From: JBQTIM01 sp052388135
GTDB taxonomy: Bacteria; Elusimicrobiota; Elusimicrobia; FEN-1173
DNA length: 12,887 nt
Assembly: GCA_052388135.1 (NCBI GenBank)
Contig: JBQTIM010000098.1
Span: 1-12,887, forward strand
Reading direction: 5' to 3'
The position numbers and the translations under genes are program-made. This document shows positions 6,633-12,687 of this stretch, in pieces (the stretch's first letter is position 1; each line of letters opens with the position of its first letter). The notes under the pieces are model-generated. The model was not told the DNA's origin, ran no database searches, and worked only from the letters and a program-made list of their open reading frames with translations.

Positions 6633-8087
6633 ATGAAGATCAAGTTCGGCACGTCCGGATGGCGCGCCATCATCGCGGACGAGTTCACTTTTTCCAACGT
6701 CCGCATCGTCACCCAGGCCATCGCGGATTATCTGCGCCAGGAGGGCCTGCACAACCGCTCCATGGTGGTGGGCTACGACACCCGCTTCCTCTCGGAGCAG
6801 TTCGCCCAGACGGCGGCCTCGGTGCTGGCCGCCAACGGCATCGAAACGCTCCTCTGCGACCGCGACACGCCCACCCCCGTCATCGCCTTTGAAATTTTGC
6901 GGCGCAAAGCGGCCGGCGGCATCAACATCACCGCCAGCCACAACCCCTACGGCTACTCCGGCCTCAAGTTCAATTCCGACTGGGGCGGGCCGGCCTTGCC
7001 CGAGATCACGCGCCGCATCGAGGCCGGCTGCGAGGCTTACCTGTCGGGCGAAGCGGCTTTGAAGGCCGGCCGCGAGCCCACGGGCATCAAGAAGCGCCTC
7101 ATCGTGCCGCTGGACCCGAAGCCGGAATATTTCAAACAGCTCGAGAAGCTGGTGGACGTGAAGGCCCTGAAGAAGGGCCGCATCAAGGTCGTGGTGGACG
7201 CGCTTTGGGGCGCGGGCCGCGGCTATCTCGACGAGTTTTTGCGCCGCTGCGGCGCCGACGTGACCACGCTCCACATGGAGCGCGACGTGCTCTACGGCGG
7301 CGGCGGCCCGTCCCCCGAGGGGGAAGGCTTGAACGCCCTGCGCGCGGCTTTGCGCCGGGAGAAGCCGCACCTGGGCCTGGCCACCGACGGCGATGCCGAC
7401 CGTTTCGGCATTTTGGACGCCGACGGGACCCTGCTTCAGCCCAACGATTTTCTTCCGCTGCTTTTGGACCACCTGGTCAAAACCCGAGGCTGGAAGGGCG
7501 TGGTGGCCCGCAGCGTCATGACATCCCATTTCCTGGACGCCGTGGCGCGGCGGCACGGCCTGGAGGTCCGGGAAATGCCCGTGGGCTTCAAGTACATCGG
7601 CGACGCCATGGTGCACGAATCGTCCGTCTATCCCTCCAAGGACGGCCGCTTCATCCTGGGCGGCGAGGAGTCCGGCGGCCTGTCCATCCGCGGCCACGTT
7701 CCGGAGAAGGACGGCGTCCTGGCCTGCCTGCTGGCGGCCGAGATCATGGCCGTCACCAAGCGCCCCCTGCGCAAGTCCCTGGAGGCGCTCCAAAAGGAAG
7801 TCGGCGCCTTTTACTCCGATCGGCTGAATTTCCACGTCACGCCGGAAAAGATGGTCAGCCTGAAGGAAAAACTGCGGGCCAGACCGCCCACCAAGTTCGG
7901 GGGCATGAGCGTCAGGCGCATCGTGGAGACCGACGGCCACAAATTCATTTTGAACGACGGCAGCTGGATCGGCATCCGCCTGTCCGGAACGGAGCCCGTC
8001 GTGCGCGTCTATTTGGAGACCGACAGCCCGGCGAACCTGAAGGCCCTGGCCAAAGCCGGGCAATCCCTGGCCGGCGTCGCGAGCTGA
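6633..8087 (+). CDS. pgm: Phosphoglucomutase/phosphomannomutase family protein
   Basis: This is an α-D-phosphohexomutase that interconverts hexose 1- and 6-phosphates through a phosphoserine. Its four signature loops are all present in 484 residues: TASHNP with catalytic Ser102, the metal loop DGDADRF (D252, D254, D256), the sugar loop GGEESGG (343–349) and the phosphate loop SGTEPVVR (451–458). GEESGG is the form usually seen in glucose phosphomutases rather than GlmM, which favours phosphoglucomutase. The N-terminus KFGTSGWRAIIADEFTF is also typical of the family. AGGAGA lies 10 bases before the ATG, and a strong promoter precedes it, so the gene starts its own transcript. With nagB upstream and eno downstream it fits a central sugar-phosphate cluster. 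Substrate preference cannot be fixed from sequence alone. Confidence 0.93.
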   Translation: MKIKFGTSGWRAIIADEFTFSNVRIVTQAIADYLRQEGLHNRSMVVGYDTRFLSEQFAQTAASVLAANGIETLLCDRDTPTPVIAFEILRRKAAGGINITASHNPYGYSGLKFNSDWGGPALPEITRRIEAGCEAYLSGEAALKAGREPTGIKKRLIVPLDPKPEYFKQLEKLVDVKALKKGRIKVVVDALWGAGRGYLDEFLRRCGADVTTLHMERDVLYGGGGPSPEGEGLNALRAALRREKPHLGLATDGDADRFGILDADGTLLQPNDFLPLLLDHLVKTRGWKGVVARSVMTSHFLDAVARRHGLEVREMPVGFKYIGDAMVHESSVYPSKDGRFILGGEESGGLSIRGHVPEKDGVLACLLAAEIMAVTKRPLRKSLEALQKEVGAFYSDRLNFHVTPEKMVSLKEKLRARPPTKFGGMSVRRIVETDGHKFILNDGSWIGIRLSGTEPVVRVYLETDSPANLKALAKAGQSLAGVAS

Positions 8088-8108
8088 GGCGGAGCCGCCG
8101 CCCGGCAG

Positions 8109-8131
8109 AAAACGCCAAAGCGTTTTTGGCG
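8109..8131 (+). terminator. Possible pgm terminator: two overlapping hairpins
   Basis: Just after pgm, AAAACGC (8109–8115) pairs with GCGTTTT (8120–8126) around a CAAA loop and ends in a run of five T, like a short intrinsic terminator. The same bases allow a second hairpin, CGCCAAA (8113–8119) with TTTGGCG (8125–8131). The two cannot form together. The T-run lies mostly inside the stem, so termination would be weak. Confidence 0.4.
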
Positions 8132-8193
8132 ATATCCACCGGTCAGCCGTCTTTGGGATTGCGCGCCGCGAGTTTGTTTCCGGATATTATTTC

Positions 8194-8256
8194 CGTCACC
8201 CCGGCGAAAGCCGGGGTCCAATTTCATCCTTTGGATACGTCTTCGCCGGGATGACG
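8194..8256 (+). repeat. Palindromic intergenic repeat of the CGTCA-CCCGGCGAAAGCCGGG type
   Basis: A 15-base arm at 8194–8208 (CGTCACCCCGGCGAA) pairs with 8242–8256 with a single mismatch. Inside the left arm lies an 8-bp hairpin closed by a GAAA tetraloop (8198–8217), followed by TCCAA (8217–8221) facing TTGGA (8231–8235). This matches the widespread dispersed intergenic repeats of the form GTCATTCCCGCGAAAGCGGGAATCCA found in many bacterial genomes. I see only this one copy in the window. It sits in the pgm–eno gap and would be transcribed as a stable RNA structure. Confidence 0.75.
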
Positions 8257-8312
8257 ATTCGGACCGTGCCTGACCGACAACGCAGCACAAAACCTTTATA
8301 AGGAGCTTCCCA

Positions 8313-9683
8313 ATGCCCGCAACAACGAAACGAAAACGCCCCGCCGCGCGCCCTTCACGCAACGGAAAAACCGCCGGCGGCGCCAAGATCGCAAAAATCA
8401 CGGCCCGGGAGATTTTGGACTCCCGCGGCAATCCCACCGTGGAGGCCGACGTCTGGCTCTCCGACGGCACGCTGGGCCGCGCGGCCGTCCCTTCGGGAGC
8501 CTCGACGGGCGCCCACGAAGCTTTGGAGCTCCGGGACGGCGACAAGTCCCGCTACCTGGGCAAGGGCGTGCGCAAAGCCGCGGAGAACGTGAACCGCGTC
8601 ATCGCGCCGGCCTTGAAAGGAATGGACGCGGCCGATCAGCGGGCCGTGGACGCCCGCATGCTGGAACAGGACGGCACCGAAATGAAGTCCAAGCTCGGCG
8701 CCAACGCCATCCTCGGCGTTTCGCTGGCGTGCGCCCGCGCCGCCTCGCTCGCGCGGAAGACGCCCCTTCACGAGCACATTCGCCGCGCGTTCGGCATTAA
8801 GTCCAAAGAGTACGTCTTCCCGGCGCCCCTCATGAACATCCTCAACGGCGGCGCCCACGCCGACAACAACGTGGACCTGCAGGAGTTCATGGTGGTCCCG
8901 GTGTGCGGTGGCTCTTTCCGCGAGGCTCTGCGGGCCGGCGCGGAAGTCTTCCATTCCCTGAAGCAGGTCCTCAAACAAGCCGGCCAAAACACCGCCGTGG
9001 GCGACGAGGGCGGCTTCGCGCCGAATCTGAAATCCAACGAAGAGGCCATTCAGGTCATCCTCCAGGCCATCGAAAAGGCGGGCTACAAGCCCGGCCGCGA
9101 CATCTTCCTGGCGCTGGACTGCGCCTCCAACGAATACTTCAAAGACGGACGCTACACGCTGGAAGGGGAAAAAGACGTGGTCGCCCGGTCCGCCGCCGAC
9201 ATGATCGGCTTCTACGCCGCCTGGACGGAAAAGTATCCCATCGTTTCCATTGAAGACGGCCTGGCGGAGGACGATTGGGACGGCTGGAAGGCGCTGACGG
9301 ACCGCGTCGGCGGCAAAGTCCAGCTCGTGGGCGACGACCTTTTCGTCACCAACACCAAGCGCTTGAAGAGGGGCATCCAGGCCGGCGTGGCCAACGCCAT
9401 CTTGGTGAAAGTGAACCAGATCGGCTCGCTGACGGAGACCGTGGACGCCGTGCGGACCGCCCAGGACGCCGGCTACGCCGCCGTCATTTCGCACCGCTCG
9501 GGGGAAACCGAAGACGCTTTCATCGCCGACCTGGCCGTGGCCCTCAACGCCGGCCAGATCAAAACCGTGTCCGCTTCCCGCTCGGAGCGCATCGCCAAAT
9601 ACAACCAGCAACTGCGTTTGGAGGAGAGCCTGGCCGGGAAGGCGTCTTTCCGGGGAGCCGGGACATTTCAAAAAGCGGGCTGA
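8313..9683 (+). CDS. eno: Enolase
   Basis: Enolase dehydrates 2-phosphoglycerate to phosphoenolpyruvate in glycolysis and can be a degradosome partner. The 456 residues cover the whole family: REILDSRGNPTVEADVW, the mobile loop SGAST (61–65), E232 in GDEGGFAPN, magnesium ligands D269, E314 and D341, catalytic K366 in LVKVNQIG, the SHRSGETED motif and K417. A lysine/arginine-rich extension of about 24 residues precedes the usual start; AAGGAG (8300–8305), 7 bases before the ATG, supports the long form. In the normally invariant KTG after catalytic K417, the Gly is Val (KTVSASRSER), which is odd. The gene overlaps ftsB by 19 bases, and the eno–ftsB pairing is common in bacteria. Identity is certain. 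Confidence 0.98.
   Translation: MPATTKRKRPAARPSRNGKTAGGAKIAKITAREILDSRGNPTVEADVWLSDGTLGRAAVPSGASTGAHEALELRDGDKSRYLGKGVRKAAENVNRVIAPALKGMDAADQRAVDARMLEQDGTEMKSKLGANAILGVSLACARAASLARKTPLHEHIRRAFGIKSKEYVFPAPLMNILNGGAHADNNVDLQEFMVVPVCGGSFREALRAGAEVFHSLKQVLKQAGQNTAVGDEGGFAPNLKSNEEAIQVILQAIEKAGYKPGRDIFLALDCASNEYFKDGRYTLEGEKDVVARSAADMIGFYAAWTEKYPIVSIEDGLAEDDWDGWKALTDRVGGKVQLVGDDLFVTNTKRLKRGIQAGVANAILVKVNQIGSLTETVDAVRTAQDAGYAAVISHRSGETEDAFIADLAVALNAGQIKTVSASRSERIAKYNQQLRLEESLAGKASFRGAGTFQKAG
9652..9657 (+). promoter_or_regulatory. Ribosome binding site supporting an ATT start for ftsB
   Basis: GGGGAG inside the end of eno lies 7 bases before an in-frame ATT at 9665. The ftsB frame has no ATG, GTG or TTG near its expected N-terminus, so this site decides the start. 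Confidence 0.5.
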
Positions 9684-10006
9684 TCCTCTTCCTTCGGCGG
9701 AACCTCTTTTGGGTTCTCCTCGCGGCCGTCGCCCTGGCCGGATTCATTTCCAGCGGCGGGCCCCAAAGCTATGTCGCCCGGCGGCGGGAGCATTCGCGCC
9801 TTGAAAAGCAGGTCCGGGAGGCGCGGTCGCGGATGGAGCGGAAGCGCGATCTGCTGGCGCGGGCCGGGAAAGACGACGCATTTTTGGAGGCCGAAGCCCG
9901 CCGCCGCCTCGGCCTGATTCACCCGGACGAAATCGAGTTCCGCTTCGTGCCCGAAGCCGAAGGCGGCGAGCGCATGGAAGCCATCCGGGCCGGAAGCGGA
10001 CATTAA
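9665..10006 (+). CDS. ftsB: Septum formation initiator protein, FtsB/DivIC family
   Basis: FtsB/DivIC is a small bitopic divisome protein that joins FtsL and FtsQ/DivIB and helps activate septal peptidoglycan synthesis. The sequence shows a basic cytoplasmic start (LRRN), one membrane segment (about 14–30), a long charged coiled coil (about 36–66), then EAEARRRLGLIHPDEIEFRF (75–94), which matches the family's C-terminal ExxAR..LG...P.E..f.f motif. At 113 residues the length is normal. The start is unusual: no ATG, GTG or TTG is available near the membrane segment. ATT at 9665 has a well-spaced SD (9652–9657) and gives M-SKSGLILFLRRN. CTG at 9680 or ATC at 9683 are alternatives. It overlaps eno by 19 bases, implying translational coupling. 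Family identity is firm; the start codon is inferred. Confidence 0.87.
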   Translation: MSKSGLILFLRRNLFWVLLAAVALAGFISSGGPQSYVARRREHSRLEKQVREARSRMERKRDLLARAGKDDAFLEAEARRRLGLIHPDEIEFRFVPEAEGGERMEAIRAGSGH

Positions 10007-10010
10007 AACC

Positions 10011-10583
10011 GTGACGCTCAGCCGCCCGTCGAAGGGCGGAGTGCCGACCGGCGGGCTCCGGGTCGCGGGACGCCGCAAGGCGAAAATTTCCGCGCGCGCT
10101 CCGCGGCCTCCCTTCGAGGTTGTTTTGGTGGAGCCGGAAATTCCTTGGAACACCGGCAACGTGGGGCGCACCTGCCTCGGTTTGGGCGCCCGTCTTCACC
10201 TGGTGGGCCGCCTGGGCTTTTCCTTGGAGGACAAGTTTCTCAAGAGGGCCGGCCTCGACTACTGGCCGAGCGTGGGCGCCCAAGCGCATCCCGACGCCCG
10301 GGCTTTCTTCCGCGGGCGGCCGCCGCGCGGTCTGTTCTTCTTCTCCGCCCGCGCCCGCAAGCCTCTCTGGCGGGCGGCCTTGCGGCCCGGCGCCTGCCTC
10401 GTGTTCGGCGCCGAGACGCGGGGCCTTCCCCGTTTCCTTTGGCGGCGCTACCCGGGGCGCTTCTATCGCATCCCGCAGTCAGGCCCCATCCGCTCTCTGA
10501 ACCTCTCCACGGCGGTGGGGATCGTCCTGGCCGAGGCGCTTCGACAAGCCTCCGCTGCAAAACCGTTTCGGAAAAGGAGCTGA
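10011..10583 (+). CDS. trmL: tRNA (cytidine(34)-2'-O)-methyltransferase, TrmL/SpoU (SPOUT) family
   Basis: TrmL 2'-O-methylates the wobble base of certain leucine tRNAs using S-adenosylmethionine through a trefoil-knot (SPOUT) fold. Motifs are clear: EPEIPWNTGNVGRTC (41–55, the NTGN motif 1), LHLVGRLGFSLEDKFLKRAGLDYW, the knot loop FGAETRGLP, and IPQSGPIRSLNLSTAVGIVLAEA with the conserved Arg-Ser-Leu-Asn. The core begins near residue 35. The first 34 residues form a basic, low-complexity extension, so the GTG at 10011 is uncertain; GTG at 10041 is possible but neither has a good SD. It follows ftsB by 4 bases and is followed 4 bases later by a small Cys-rich gene whose SD lies in its last codons. 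The functional call is confident; the exact tRNA target is inferred from the family. Confidence 0.93.
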   Translation: MTLSRPSKGGVPTGGLRVAGRRKAKISARAPRPPFEVVLVEPEIPWNTGNVGRTCLGLGARLHLVGRLGFSLEDKFLKRAGLDYWPSVGAQAHPDARAFFRGRPPRGLFFFSARARKPLWRAALRPGACLVFGAETRGLPRFLWRRYPGRFYRIPQSGPIRSLNLSTAVGIVLAEALRQASAAKPFRKRS

Positions 10584-10587
10584 CGCC

Positions 10588-10923
10588 ATGGCCTCATCGT
10601 TGACCCACACCTGCGGCTGGATTCACGGTCCCGAGGACAAGTTCTGCCGCGGCTGCGGCGAGCGCCTCTTCAAAGTGTCCCGCGATTACACGGAGATCGC
10701 CGCCGAAATGAACGCCATCCGCAACGCCGCCACGGAAAAACCCAACCCCGTGTTCGCCTCCATGGCCATGATGATGTTCAACATCCTGGCCTGGGCTTCC
10801 GGCGAGGCGCAGACCCGCCCCACGGACATCCTGAAGGAAATGGAAAAAATGGCGGACCGCATGGGCGGCATGGGCGGCCTCGGCGGAGGCATGGGTTTCC
10901 AGCCGCCGCCCAAGGACGAATGA
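10588..10923 (+). CDS. Small zinc-ribbon-like protein with Met/Gly-rich tail, unknown function
   Basis: I do not recognise this 111-residue protein. It begins with a cysteine cluster, C9, C20 and C23 (CRGCG), with H7 and H13 nearby, resembling a half zinc ribbon or treble-clef knuckle with a C3H set. A helix-prone region (about 33–48) follows, then a hydrophobic Met-rich stretch VFASMAMMMFNILAWA (55–70), a second helix DILKEMEKMADRM, and a tail GGMGGLGGGMG (93–103) that recalls the GGM-rich tail of GroEL. AAGGAG (10574–10579) lies 8 bases before the ATG, a stronger site than its upstream neighbours have. Its position directly after trmL and before another small C4 protein suggests co-expression. 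Zinc binding and any membrane or protein-binding role for the hydrophobic stretch are inferred. Confidence 0.75.
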   Translation: MASSLTHTCGWIHGPEDKFCRGCGERLFKVSRDYTEIAAEMNAIRNAATEKPNPVFASMAMMMFNILAWASGEAQTRPTDILKEMEKMADRMGGMGGLGGGMGFQPPPKDE

Positions 10924-10974
10924 ACGTCCGCCGCGCCAAAAATTTCCGGCAAGCAGCGTCATAAGGAGGTTCCC

Positions 10975-11136
10975 ATGGCCGATGTTCTCTGCCCCAAATG
11001 CAACGCCAAAGGCGCCGTCAAAGTGAAGCAATCCAAAAAAGACAAGGGCGCGGACTGGAAATACTACGAGTGCGGCACGTGCCGCAGCGTCTGGACGAAT
11101 TCCGCCGACATTCCCAAGCTGCCCGTCGAGGCTTGA
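10975..11136 (+). CDS. 53-residue C4 zinc-ribbon protein, unknown function
   Basis: This short gene has one of the best ribosome binding sites in the window: AAGGAGGT (10963–10970), an uninterrupted complement to the 16S rRNA 3' end, 4 bases before the ATG. The protein starts MADVLCPKCN and has two cysteine knuckles, C6-x2-C9 and C33-x2-C36, the classic zinc-ribbon pair, separated by a lysine-rich loop (about 16–24) and WKYYECGTC. The end is TNSADIPKLPVEA. Proteins of this size and pattern can bind RNA, DNA or other proteins; nothing here decides which. It follows the 111-residue Cys-rich gene by 51 bases and precedes the folded spacer before ispE. The coding call is strong because of the SD and cysteine spacing; the function is unknown. 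Confidence 0.82.
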   Translation: MADVLCPKCNAKGAVKVKQSKKDKGADWKYYECGTCRSVWTNSADIPKLPVEA

Positions 11137-11140
11137 CGCT

Positions 11141-11206
11141 GCGCCGGGCGGGAACCCTCCGCGCCCGGCCGCGCGCCGCCCTCGCGGCGCGGCGTTCGCC
11201 CGGCGC
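11141..11206 (+). other. Nested inverted repeats forming a strongly folded spacer before ispE
   Basis: GCGCCGGGCG (11141–11150) is a perfect 10-bp complement of CGCCCGGCGC (11197–11206). Between them CGCGCCGC (11172–11179) pairs perfectly with GCGGCGCG (11184–11191) around a CCTC loop. No T-run follows. The region fills most of the 91-base gap between the C4 gene and ispE and could act as an mRNA stabiliser, a factor-dependent end or a translational control element. GC-rich DNA raises the chance of such repeats. Confidence 0.5.
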
Positions 11207-11227
11207 GAATCCGCCCCTCCGCCTTCC

Positions 11228-12136
11228 TTGATTCCAAAACCGCGCCGTCCGCGCCCGTCCACCGCGCGTCTGTCCGCTCATGCCAAGGTCAACCTCTTCT
11301 TGGAGGTCACCGGCCGGCACGCCGACGGGTACCACACCCTTTCGACGCTCTTTCAGGAAATTTCTCTGGCCGACGAGGTCCGGGCGCGCCGCGCGCCGCC
11401 GGGTTCTCCGCCGGTCTCCCTGGATTGCGGCGCATCCGGTCTGCCCGACGGCCCGGAGAATCTCGCCTTCCGCGCCGCCGCCCTTTTTCAAGCGCGCCGC
11501 CCGAAGTCCGAACCCGTGGCCGTCGCGCTGCGCAAGAGGATTCCTCTGGGCGCGGGCCTGGGCGGCGGATCGAGCGACGCGGCCGCCGTCCTGCGCGCGT
11601 GCGGGCTTTTGCGCTACGGCCGGCCCGCGCCGTGGAAATCGTTCCTGCCCGAAGCGCGCGCCCTCGGCGCCGACGTGCCTTTTTTTCTCGCCGGAGGGCT
11701 CGCCCAGGCGGGCGGCATCGGCGACCGCCTGACGCCGCTGCCGGACGCCGCGCCTTTCTGGATGGTCCTCGTCTACCCGCGCGTCTCGGTCTCGACGAAG
11801 GAAGTCTACGCGCGACTGCGCCCTTCGTTGACATCGCGCCGGTCAATTCATAAAATAAAAGAAGCCGTCATTTCCGGCCGCCCTGTCCGGAAATGGGCCC
11901 ACTTACTTTACAACCGTCTGGAAGAGGTGGTCCTGCCCTGGGTGGCTCCCGTGGCCCGCGCCAAAAAGGCTTTGATCCGCGCGGGTTGCCTTTCCTCGCT
12001 GATGTCCGGTTCCGGCTCCGCCGTGTTCGGTTTGGTGGAGTCCAAGTCGGCCGGCCTTCGCGTCGCGTGGGAAATCCGCCGGGAGCCTTGGGACATCCGG
12101 CTCGTCGAATCGCAACCCAGAAACTATCGCCGCTGA
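11228..12136 (+). CDS. ispE: 4-diphosphocytidyl-2-C-methyl-D-erythritol kinase
   Basis: IspE is the GHMP kinase that phosphorylates CDP-methylerythritol in the non-mevalonate (MEP) isoprenoid pathway. The 302 residues show SAHAKVNLFLEVTGRHADGYHTL at the N-terminus with catalytic Lys20, the ATP loop IPLGAGLGGGSSDAAAV (105–121), the second catalytic residue Asp149 in LGADVPFF, and the C-terminal GHMP motif SLMSGSGSAVFGLV. The length matches the family. The only conventional start near the expected N-terminus is TTG at 11228, with no clear SD, and the mRNA just upstream is predicted to fold strongly, so translation may be low or controlled. It precedes spoVG, as in several bacterial groups. Identity is certain; the start is probable. 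Confidence 0.95.
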   Translation: MIPKPRRPRPSTARLSAHAKVNLFLEVTGRHADGYHTLSTLFQEISLADEVRARRAPPGSPPVSLDCGASGLPDGPENLAFRAAALFQARRPKSEPVAVALRKRIPLGAGLGGGSSDAAAVLRACGLLRYGRPAPWKSFLPEARALGADVPFFLAGGLAQAGGIGDRLTPLPDAAPFWMVLVYPRVSVSTKEVYARLRPSLTSRRSIHKIKEAVISGRPVRKWAHLLYNRLEEVVLPWVAPVARAKKALIRAGCLSSLMSGSGSAVFGLVESKSAGLRVAWEIRREPWDIRLVESQPRNYRR

Positions 12137-12174
12137 CAGCGGCACCCGGAACCAGCAAACCTCGGCAGTTCCGG
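12129..12174 (+). other. Two hairpins in the ispE–spoVG spacer
   Basis: The ispE stop codon sits in GCCGCTG-A-CAGCGGC (12129–12143), an almost perfect palindrome. It is followed by CCGGAAC (12146–12152) pairing with GTTCCGG (12168–12174). No T-run follows. They may stabilise the upstream mRNA or separate ispE from spoVG expression. Confidence 0.35.
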
Positions 12175-12202
12175 CCGCAGCCCTCAACCAGGGAGGCAGC
12201 CC

Positions 12203-12511
12203 GTGGAAATTAGCGAGATTCGCGTCACGCTGAGGAACGAGGAGAAGCTCAAGGCTTTCGTCACCGTCACCTTCGACAAATGCTTCGCGGTTCGCAACAT
12301 GAAGATCGTGGAGGGGGAAAAAGGCCCCATGCTGTGCATGCCGTCGCGCAAGCTTCCCGACGGCACGTTCAAGGACGTGGCCCATCCCATCAACGCCGAG
12401 TTCAGGAGCTATCTGGAGAAGCGCATCTTCGCCGCTTTCGAAGAAGAAATGCGCAAGAGCGGCTCGGCGCCTTCGGCCGCCGCCTCCTCCAGCCCGTCGG
12501 CGTCCTACTGA
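12203..12511 (+). CDS. spoVG: SpoVG family RNA/DNA-binding regulator
   Basis: SpoVG is a small nucleic-acid-binding regulator, first known from Bacillus sporulation but widespread in non-sporulating bacteria. The 102-residue sequence matches closely: MEISEIRVTLRNEEKLKAFVTVTFDKCFAVRNMKIVEG, then GPMLCMPSRKLPDGTFKDVAHPINAEFRSYLEKRIFAAFEEE. The conserved surface (F-x-V-R-x-x-K-I and MPSRK) is intact. The end is a Ser/Ala-rich tail, variable in the family. The GTG start has GGGAGG (12191–12196), 6 bases upstream. Adjacency to ispE is a known arrangement in several phyla. It does not imply sporulation here. tRNA-Gln follows 40 bases later. Confidence 0.97.
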   Translation: MEISEIRVTLRNEEKLKAFVTVTFDKCFAVRNMKIVEGEKGPMLCMPSRKLPDGTFKDVAHPINAEFRSYLEKRIFAAFEEEMRKSGSAPSAAASSSPSASY

Positions 12512-12551
12512 CGTGCCGCCCGCCGGCCGGCGCTCCGCGCGCATCACGATT

Positions 12552-12626
12552 TGGGGCGTAGCCAAGCGGTAAGGCAACGGCCTTTGGAGCCGTCATTCCT
12601 AGGTTCGAATCCTAGCGCCCCAGCCA
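12552..12626 (+). tRNA. tRNA-Gln (anticodon TTG), CCA encoded
   Basis: A full cloverleaf is visible: acceptor TGGGGCG (12552–12558) with CGCCCCA (12616–12622), D arm GCC..GGC, anticodon stem ACGGC/GCCGT around CTTTGGA with anticodon TTG at 12584–12586, and T arm CTAGG-TTCGAAT-CCTAG. The discriminator is G12623 and the CCA end (12624–12626) is encoded. The anticodon reads CAA and, by wobble, CAG glutamine codons. It lies just after spoVG. Confidence 0.97.
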
Positions 12627-12651
12627 CCTTGGCTGAGCCTGTTATCGGTTG

Positions 12652-12681
12652 TTGACGCATCAACGCTGCATGTGCTAACAT
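12652..12681 (+). promoter_or_regulatory. Sigma-70 type promoter for the short RNA after tRNA-Gln
   Basis: TTGACG (12652–12657) and TAACAT (12676–12681) are 18 bases apart, with TGC directly before the -10. This matches the pgm promoter pattern at 6568–6596 (TTGAC[A/G], TGCTA[G/A]CAT). A GTTGA-CGCA-TCAAC palindrome (12651–12664) covers the -35 box and could be an operator. The predicted start is near 12688. Confidence 0.6.
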
Positions 12682-12687
12682 AGTAAA

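Noticed and set aside
8274..8302. Promoter-like CCGACA and TATAAG before eno
   Set aside because: The predicted start would fall at or inside the eno ribosome binding site, leaving no leader, and the -35 match is partial.
1135..9671. Very long minus-strand open frames (for example 1135–2664, 2766–4247, 4132–5787, 6603–8063, 8355–9671)
   Set aside because: Each lies antisense to a well-identified gene, and the translations are Gly/Arg/Val/His-rich with no recognisable domain. Long antisense open frames are expected in GC-rich DNA with GC-biased third positions.
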